From a virus, in IMG/VR virus record IMGVR_UViG_3300020125_000033, positions 1 to 20,115 of that record: a stretch of 20,115 nucleotides of DNA, one strand, 5' to 3'. Below are positions 15,271 to 20,115 of the stretch, piece by piece. How positions within the stretch are numbered: the first letter of the stretch is position 1; each line of letters opens with the position of its first letter. The notes under the pieces were generated by a model that had not been told where the DNA came from, did no database searches, and worked only from the letters and a program-made list of their open reading frames with translations. The position numbers and the translations under genes are program-made.

Positions 15271-15362
15271 CAGACGTGCCGCCTGTAACCTACCAATGCC
15301 AGGAGAAGGAGGATAGTCGTCTCGATGACAATGATGAGAAGAAAGATCGTCGTGGTGTCCAC
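15270..15362 (-). CDS. 30-residue single-pass membrane protein
   Basis: GTG at 15362 to TGA at 15270 encodes a 30-residue protein. Residues 6-25 are almost wholly hydrophobic (IFLLIIVIETTILLLLALVG), interrupted by Glu14 and two Thr, and the end YRRHV is basic, predicting N-out/C-in insertion. A full AGGAGG (15372-15377) sits nine bases before the GTG. The start overlaps the previous stop (TAGTG) and the stop overlaps the next ATG (TGATG), so it is coupled like its neighbours. Candidate roles are a tiny holin-like or lysis-timing peptide, or an inner-membrane partner of the ejection proteins; neither is proven. The strong ribosome site and junctions argue against a chance frame. Confidence 0.7.
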   Translation of the reverse strand: MDTTTIFLLIIVIETTILLLLALVGYRRHV

Positions 15363-15628
15363 TACTGTTGACCTCCTAGATATGCCTGACTCATGTAGTT
15401 ACCAGCCTGTGCAGCCTGCATTCTCTTCAAGACTGCTTCTCGGCGTGCTCTTTGTTCTTGATCTCTCTGTTGGTATCCCTGCATTCCTTCAGAAGAGACA
15501 GGACCCATAGTCGCCTGAGTCCCACCACTGGGTCCATACTGTTTCGCACCAGCAGCATAAGGGTTGAATCCGCCACCGGCTTTCTTCATCCCCATCTGTT
15601 GGACGGTGTCTCGCCAGGGCTCGGTCAT
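15362..15628 (-). CDS. Small Gln/Gly-rich virion-operon protein
   Basis: Predicted 88 residues, not recognised. Residues 1-50 are Gly/Met/Ala-rich with aromatic residues (GGGFNPYAAGAKQYGPSGG). Residues 50-75 form a charged helix (QQRDQEQRARREAVLKRMQAAQ). ATG at 15628 overlaps the stop of the nozzle gene (ATGA). Its end overlaps the next start by one base. It is probably a minor virion or assembly protein, by position only. Confidence 0.7.
   Translation of the reverse strand: MTEPWRDTVQQMGMKKAGGGFNPYAAGAKQYGPSGGTQATMGPVSSEGMQGYQQRDQEQRARREAVLKRMQAAQAGNYMSQAYLGGQQ
15372..15377 (-). promoter_or_regulatory. Ribosome binding site AGGAGG for the 30-residue membrane protein
   Basis: AGGAGG on the minus strand, inside the last codons of the 88-residue gene, nine bases from the GTG at 15362. 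It is the main support for that very short gene. Confidence 0.7.
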
Positions 15629-17328
15629 GAGGTCTCTTTCACTACCCCTTCCTTATGCTTGATGAATACAGTTAGATCATATATCCGAAGTGATGCATCT
15701 GCAATACCGCCATTGCTGATGACATCGAAGGAGATAGTAAAGTAGACCTGTCGGAACCTGACTTTCTTGAGTAACTTGATGAACTTACGTGCATACCTGC
15801 CAAGAGTTGGCAAGACTGTCTCTGCAATGATGACTGGAGTGTTACTGGCCCACGCTTGTTTAGCGTTAGCTGCTGCACTCCAAGTACTGTACTGAGTCTT
15901 AGCCTCGCTGTAAGTCATGTTCTTTCGAGCATTGGGAATGATGAGACTAGTGCTGAACTTGCCTGATGTTGCGACAGCAATGCCCCACCAGAAGATCACC
16001 TTGAATGTGTGCGGTGCATCGAAGTCATAAGTCTTGGTAGTGAGTTTACCTTGGAAGACTTCGATAGTTGATCCTACAGCGCCCACATCATCGGTAGTTC
16101 GTATGTCTTGGAAGTAATAAGCCTCTGTCGGCTTGGACTGTGATGCTGTTGTGGTATAGGCAGTGTCAAGTCCGACAGTAGCTGAGGGAATCACTACCAC
16201 CTTGGAGAACTTCCGAGTACTGACCCAGCTACTCCATCTCTTTACGCGAAGAGAGAAGACATAGAGATTCTTGAAGTATCTGACGAAGAGACGGTCTCTG
16301 TGTATGGTGAGCCCATACTGATCCTTGGAGAATAGATCAAGGTCTGATACCTGCTCCATGTTAATGGAGGTTGAAATGCGGTTGTATGTGTACTGGAAGA
16401 GTTCATAAACAGCGTTGTCATGCAGTGAGTAGATGGTATTGTTGTTATACACCACCACACAGTTGATCGCTGGTACTCCGACAGTTGCGTCAACCTCATT
16501 TAACTCAGCCTTGCGAGGGTCTGTCGTGTATGTGAATCTATGAGTCGAGTGCTCCTTAAACAGTATGAGGTCATTTCCAAGTCGTACAAGAGATACGAGC
16601 TTCTGACCGTTACCAGGAGCGACATCCACGAAGTCAGTGCTTGTCCAACTAGATGGATCACCGGCAGCAGAGAAGGAGAAACGAGAAGTGTTGGAGGTTG
16701 CTCCGATACCACAGGCAACCCATATCCTCTCTCGGTACTGTGCAACTGCCTCTCCCCTCGGCATTGTTGCAACTGCGGTCCAGGTAATACTTGTCGGAGT
16801 TGGAGCATCAAAGTATCCACCGCCACCTGTGCTTGCATTTTGAGCAACAACCCAGAGTTTGTTTCCATACTGGATACAACAGACAGTGTCGATGCCATCA
16901 TGATATGCAGCACCACCACCACCGATCTGACCAGTAGCCGCATCAACACACATGACTCTGTGAAGAGTAGGCAGATATGCGACAATGAACTTGCGTCCAT
17001 CAGACGGCAAGTAAGTACCAATGAAGGACCAGTTGTCAGTGTTGGTAATGCCAGTAGTCGTGAACAGATTGATCTGAGGTCTGTTGACTAGAGATCCATC
17101 TGTGTCAACTTCCATGTTGGTGAGTTCATACAACTCATCATTCTGGATGAACTCTCCGGAACCTGATGAGTTGTGCAGACCACCAATGAATGGTCCGAGC
17201 TTGGTAGCTACGCCACCAATGTAGAAAGCCTTCTGGTCAGGATCGAACCTAGTCCCGTAGATAGAACTGGTAGCTGACTGTTGAGAAGTTGTAGGGTTGA
17301 CGGCAGACTGTGCAAGAGGATTTGTCAT
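15625..17328 (-). CDS. Tail nozzle protein (T7 gp12 / tail tubular protein B-like beta-propeller)
   Basis: Predicted 567 residues, rich in beta-strands and aromatic residues. It has the repeated propeller-like pattern of podovirus nozzles: NKLWVVAQN, YRERIWVACG, RFSFSAAGDPSSWTSTDFVDVAPGNG, LVRLGNDLILFKEHSTHRFTY, NNTIYSLHDNAVYEL and HRDRLFVRYFKNLYVFSL. The phrase about a sample with date-stamp-like SAAGDPSSW is typical of phage stabilisation/nozzle proteins. It would form the distal six-fold end of the tail tube that opens when DNA leaves. It directly follows the adaptor gene with an ATGA overlap, the order seen in T7 (gp11-gp12). The last 120 residues look like a separate beta-sandwich. No enzyme motif is seen. 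Confidence 0.82.
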   Translation of the reverse strand: MTNPLAQSAVNPTTSQQSATSSIYGTRFDPDQKAFYIGGVATKLGPFIGGLHNSSGSGEFIQNDELYELTNMEVDTDGSLVNRPQINLFTTTGITNTDNWSFIGTYLPSDGRKFIVAYLPTLHRVMCVDAATGQIGGGGAAYHDGIDTVCCIQYGNKLWVVAQNASTGGGGYFDAPTPTSITWTAVATMPRGEAVAQYRERIWVACGIGATSNTSRFSFSAAGDPSSWTSTDFVDVAPGNGQKLVSLVRLGNDLILFKEHSTHRFTYTTDPRKAELNEVDATVGVPAINCVVVYNNNTIYSLHDNAVYELFQYTYNRISTSINMEQVSDLDLFSKDQYGLTIHRDRLFVRYFKNLYVFSLRVKRWSSWVSTRKFSKVVVIPSATVGLDTAYTTTASQSKPTEAYYFQDIRTTDDVGAVGSTIEVFQGKLTTKTYDFDAPHTFKVIFWWGIAVATSGKFSTSLIIPNARKNMTYSEAKTQYSTWSAAANAKQAWASNTPVIIAETVLPTLGRYARKFIKLLKKVRFRQVYFTISFDVISNGGIADASLRIYDLTVFIKHKEGVVKETS

Positions 17329-17957
17329 TCGTACTCACTATCACTTGCAACCCAAAAAGAACCGATCATGTTCTTCTCAGCGTTAGTAGCCTCAGTGAGT
17401 TTGTCCTCGAACATCTTCCGACTGACCTGATTGGCTGGCCAGTCTTCGTCCATCTCATATGCCTTGGACATGACATACTCACAGACCCGATCATAGTACC
17501 TGTCGGGAACTCCTAGCGGGTCACTGGTCAGAGCTACCGACACAGGGACTTTGCTGTAGTTCACCGAGATCTGCTTGGTATCAGTGGGAATCGGCCAGAG
17601 ATAGATCTGGTTTGCCCATGTGTACCAGAACAGTGGAGTTCCCTTGGTGTTGTTATCAGCACCTAGTTCTGTCCGGATACTCTCAAAGCTCTGTGGTTCC
17701 AGAATGTTTCCATCGTACATGATAGATTCAATCTGGATCATGTCTGGTGGGATAGAGTATGTCTGCTGATTCGCTACAGCCGACTGAGTAGCGACAGCCT
17801 GAATCATTGGGTTCTTGTTGACAATCTCCATCTGTGCCTGATTGACCCACCTGATGATGTCAGGGTCAGTCAGTTGCACACCAGACTCATCACCGAACTG
17901 TCGCTTGACATATGTCATCACATCCGACAGGGTGTGGATCGCGGTAGGTGTAGGCAC
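17325..17957 (-). CDS. Tail adaptor protein (T7 gp11 / tail tubular protein A-like)
   Basis: Predicted 210 residues. A helical N-terminus (LSDVMTYVKRQFGDE...LTDPDIIRWVNQAQMEIVNKNP) is followed by a beta-rich core (QTYSIPPDMIQIESIMYDGNILEP; TPLFWYTWANQIYLWPIP) and a helical end (YYDRVCEYVMSKAYEMDED). This is the layout of podovirus head-tail adaptors that sit under the portal. The start is set at GTG 17957: GGAGGG (17962-17967) lies four bases upstream and the codon overlaps the previous stop (TAGTG). An upstream TTG at 17969 would add four residues and coincide with the ribosome site, so it is less likely. It is followed by the nozzle gene with an ATGA overlap. Confidence 0.83.
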   Translation of the reverse strand: MPTPTAIHTLSDVMTYVKRQFGDESGVQLTDPDIIRWVNQAQMEIVNKNPMIQAVATQSAVANQQTYSIPPDMIQIESIMYDGNILEPQSFESIRTELGADNNTKGTPLFWYTWANQIYLWPIPTDTKQISVNYSKVPVSVALTSDPLGVPDRYYDRVCEYVMSKAYEMDEDWPANQVSRKMFEDKLTEATNAEKNMIGSFWVASDSEYE

Positions 17958-18406
17958 TATTCCCTCCAAGTCTTCCCGTTATGCTTGAAGGTGTTCAGTC
18001 GAGTCTTGAGAGCCCACTCTCCGAACTCCCACTTCTCTGCTGCTCTGTCTTCAATCTCCTTCTCAGCCAGGAGTTGAGCAGCCATCTGAGAAGCCTGCAT
18101 CTCTTTCCAGATGATGTCAGGATCTCTCTTGTCGAAGTCGTTGGCAATCAGTCGAGCGATGACACGCTCGTCAAGTTCCGCTTCTGTGAGGTAGAAGACG
18201 ACCTGGTCAGACCCATCGTCATGGAAGTAGACGACACAGTAAGGGAACACATCAACAGGGTCCCGACTCTCTGGAGGAATCCAGGCAAGTGCAAGTCGAG
18301 GGTCATACTCATGGATGATGGTAGCGATTCTTTCGTGCTTTGCATTGACGAATCGTCCAGCCTCTTCGTTGTATCGGTAGTTACTGCCGAACAGTGGATG
18401 GCTCAC
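17957..18406 (-). CDS. Virion-operon protein of unknown function
   Basis: Predicted 149 residues, not recognised. The N-terminal half is mixed alpha/beta (NEEAGRFVNAKHERIATIIHEYDPRLALAWIPP; YCVVYFHDDGSDQVVFYL). The C-terminal half is a long charged helix (AQLLAEKEIEDRAAEKWEFGEWALKTRLNTF) that could be a coiled coil. GTG at 18406 has GGAGGG upstream and a GTGA overlap with the previous gene; its TAG overlaps the adaptor start by one base. Lying between the receptor-binding protein and the tail adaptor, it may be a tail accessory or assembly protein. Confidence 0.78.
   Translation of the reverse strand: MSHPLFGSNYRYNEEAGRFVNAKHERIATIIHEYDPRLALAWIPPESRDPVDVFPYCVVYFHDDGSDQVVFYLTEAELDERVIARLIANDFDKRDPDIIWKEMQASQMAAQLLAEKEIEDRAAEKWEFGEWALKTRLNTFKHNGKTWRE
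17962..17967 (-). promoter_or_regulatory. Ribosome binding site GGAGGG deciding the adaptor start
   Basis: GGAGGG on the minus strand, four to five bases before GTG 17957. It overlaps the alternative TTG start at 17969, which it therefore disfavours. Confidence 0.65.
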
Positions 18407-20115
18407 CGCTCTATCCCTCCTGGGAAGTTCCGAATCCCTGCTGCGATACGCATGTCTGCCATGCTTCCAGAGTAGGTCTTAGTCAGATACATATACTCCA
18501 AGTCTGTATCTGTCAGAGTAGATGTAGCTGGCAATCCTAGCAGTGACAGATAGTTCTGCCTTCTGTTCTCCATGACAGACCACAGAGGATTATCCACTGT
18601 TCCTCCACCACCACTGGCAGTAGTAACCAGCTTCATCATGGCCAACTGGCCCATCTGAGCAATGCGAGTGTTGCCAGCATCTGTCGGATGAGTGTTGTCG
18701 CCACCAATGAAGTTGGCTACGTCAGTTGCATCTCGGAGCATTGGTCCGATAGTTCCGAGAGATGCACCAGTCTTGTCATAGCAGTTGCCGTTGTACGGAG
18801 AGTAGAATGGAATCCCCTTAGCAGCACACTCTTCTCGGAACACCTGATCGTGAGACACAACAGTAGCTGTCGGATTAACTGACGGACTCCAGGTACCCCA
18901 CACATAGATCTCAGTGTTGGGGAACAGAGTCTTCAAGCTGGCGTACAACTGTTGAGCAGCAGTTCTCACAGCAGCATCAGTTGAGCCGATGTCATTGGTA
19001 CCGGCAAACACAATGACTATGTTTGGACTCCAGTTCAAGACATCTTGAATGCGAGCCTGGAGATTCTCAGTAGTGGTACCAGGACTTGCGCCTCTGTTTA
19101 TGTATCCCGTCCCACCAATCGCAATGTCCCATATGTCGTCGATTCCACAGTACTTGTCGAAGAGTTGTTTCCAAGTTCCGTTGGCAAGTCCTGTCGTGTA
19201 TGCCGCGCCATTAATGATCGAATCCCCGAATAGCAGACACCGCACAGTCGGAAAAGGAGCAGCAGCAATAGTGTTGCCAGCGCCCAGGAACACACCACCA
19301 AAGTGATGGTACGCATGGTCAAGGTCAATTCTCCTAGTCGCACTAGTTGGGAAAGTGACCTTCCAGACAAACCTACCGCCAGCACTCACACCTGTTGTCA
19401 CGACAGGGAGTGCAGTGTATCTCTTGCCATCAATGCGCATCCGAATAGATCCAGCAGCATTGGCGAAGTAGTACAGAATCTCGAACTCAGTACCTGTATG
19501 CATGAACGACTCACCACAGTTAGTAGGAGTCGCATAGGCATAGCTATACCGACTATTCGGTGCCATGACTGTCGTGAATGGGAATGGAGATCCATAGACA
19601 AATCCAGCGGCACCGCGATACTTGAACTTGGGATCTGTCGGTGCAGTCAGTACACCACCAGAAATAGTCGTTGTCGCTTGTGCAGTGATGAGAATGGTCG
19701 GAGTCTCAGTCGACAGGACATCACAGGATGCCTGAGACGGGAAAGTCATCTTCGTAGTTGTCCACGCAGGCACAGGGACATTGACAATCTGCATCGCCCA
19801 GCCATTAGTACTGGCAGCGTTCAGAGTCAGAGTACAGTCACCAGTGTTACCAGCACCAGCATTGACGAACTCACCGAGATAGAATGCAACCTGTCCGTTG
19901 TTGGAGACATTGTCATCCTGATAGACAAGCTGTGTAATAGCTGCACCATTGGTGTTGGTACATGAGACGACTGCTGTCGCACTGATAGACCTGTCGCTTC
20001 CCAGTACCCAACAGGTAACTCCTGCCGCAGCAGCGACAGATGGTGCAACAGAGAATGCCTGAGAGACTCCGTTACGAGTGGCAATAGTTCCAACAGTCAC
20101 ATCACTAGTGAAGAA
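18403..20115 (-). CDS. Receptor-binding tail protein with SGNH/GDSL hydrolase domain (start outside window)
   Basis: The frame is open to the window edge, so the true start is upstream of 20115; the GTG at 20100 used for numbering is only the first start codon. Residues about 1-280 are Thr/Ser/Gly/Ala-rich beta structure, as in tail fibres or spikes. Residues 287-492 are an SGNH hydrolase: block I FGDS (Ser294), block II GG (Gly329/330), block III GTND (Asn369), and block V DNTHP (Asp468, His471). This fold removes acetyl or other ester groups from sugars and lipids. I infer that it trims an O-acetylated cell-surface glycan during adsorption. The C-terminal 70 residues (TASGGGGTVDNPLW...) may attach to the tail. 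The first gene of the visible operon, it sits just ahead of tail genes. Confidence 0.85.
   Translation of the reverse strand, partial: FFTSDVTVGTIATRNGVSQAFSVAPSVAAAAGVTCWVLGSDRSISATAVVSCTNTNGAAITQLVYQDDNVSNNGQVAFYLGEFVNAGAGNTGDCTLTLNAASTNGWAMQIVNVPVPAWTTTKMTFPSQASCDVLSTETPTILITAQATTTISGGVLTAPTDPKFKYRGAAGFVYGSPFPFTTVMAPNSRYSYAYATPTNCGESFMHTGTEFEILYYFANAAGSIRMRIDGKRYTALPVVTTGVSAGGRFVWKVTFPTSATRRIDLDHAYHHFGGVFLGAGNTIAAAPFPTVRCLLFGDSIINGAAYTTGLANGTWKQLFDKYCGIDDIWDIAIGGTGYINRGASPGTTTENLQARIQDVLNWSPNIVIVFAGTNDIGSTDAAVRTAAQQLYASLKTLFPNTEIYVWGTWSPSVNPTATVVSHDQVFREECAAKGIPFYSPYNGNCYDKTGASLGTIGPMLRDATDVANFIGGDNTHPTDAGNTRIAQMGQLAMMKLVTTASGGGGTVDNPLWSVMENRRQNYLSLLGLPATSTLTDTDLEYMYLTKTYSGSMADMRIAAGIRNFPGGIER

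Larger units (their letters stand above)
1151..17932. repeat. Dispersed short motif TCCGACAGGG / core CGACAG-CTGTCG
   Basis: Exact decamer TCCGACAGGG occurs at 1151, 1518, 8736, 10476, 14221 and 17923 (all read on the plus strand). The octamer CCGACAGG or its complement occurs about 18 times and the hexamer CGACAG/CTGTCG about 75 times by eye in the full window, where roughly 10 hexamers and under one octamer are expected at even base composition. Copies lie inside genes on both strands and in different reading frames. Function unknown; see findings. Confidence 0.75.

Noticed and set aside
8736-17932. Codon preference for CTG-TCG-GAY (Leu-Ser-Asp) as the sole cause of the repeated motif
   Set aside because: It explains some minus-strand copies, but others are read in the other two frames or on the plus strand.
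1-20115. CRISPR array, insertion sequence, integrase or attachment site
   Set aside because: No regularly spaced direct repeats, transposase, recombinase or terminal inverted repeats were seen; the dispersed short motif is irregularly spaced and mostly inside genes.

Overview
This window is most likely part of the genome of a short-tailed (podovirus-like) bacteriophage that infects an actinobacterium. The host assignment rests on a WhiB-family iron-sulfur regulator (6317-6571, minus), a family found only in actinobacteria and their phages. The podovirus assignment rests on a gp11-like tail adaptor, a gp12-like beta-propeller tail nozzle, three consecutive putative internal virion proteins of about 314, 565 and 1358 residues, and the absence of any tail tape-measure or sheath gene. 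GC content looks near one half by eye, lower than in most soil actinobacteria. I cannot name the host or a known phage.

Layout: two blocks of genes converge at 6317-6320. The left block (plus strand, 1-6320) is the replication and nucleic-acid module: two small cysteine-containing proteins, a primase-helicase, a family A DNA polymerase with proofreading domain, two small unknowns, an oligoribonuclease-like DEDDh exonuclease, a small unknown, a RuvC-like resolvase and a 54-residue helical protein. The primase-helicase, polymerase and resolvase together could account for much of phage DNA synthesis and branch processing.

The right block (minus strand, read from 20115 to 6317) is a virion operon. 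In transcription order it encodes an SGNH-hydrolase receptor-binding protein (start beyond the window), a 149-residue unknown, tail adaptor, tail nozzle, four small proteins (88, 30, 47 and 62 residues), a Gly-linker protein, a Gln-rich coiled protein, a 1358-residue internal protein, a lytic transglycosylase + NlpC/P60 wall hydrolase, a NlpC/P60 relative that has lost its catalytic Cys and His, and WhiB. Most junctions overlap by 1-4 bases (ATGA, GTGA, TGATG, TAGTG, TAATG), so translation is probably coupled through the operon. No gene-free stretch exceeds about 130 bases.

Points that stand out: (1) a short motif, core CTGTCG/CGACAG and extended form TCCGACAGGG, is scattered through both blocks far above chance and falls in all three reading frames, so it seems to be a DNA-level signal; (2) a phage protein with a PHD-finger-like Cys/His/Trp pattern; (3) a catalytically dead NlpC/P60 paralogue beside the active one; (4) a 30-residue single-pass membrane protein and a 47-residue protein placed between structural genes; (5) a phage-encoded oligoribonuclease-like enzyme; (6) WhiB as the last gene of the virion operon.
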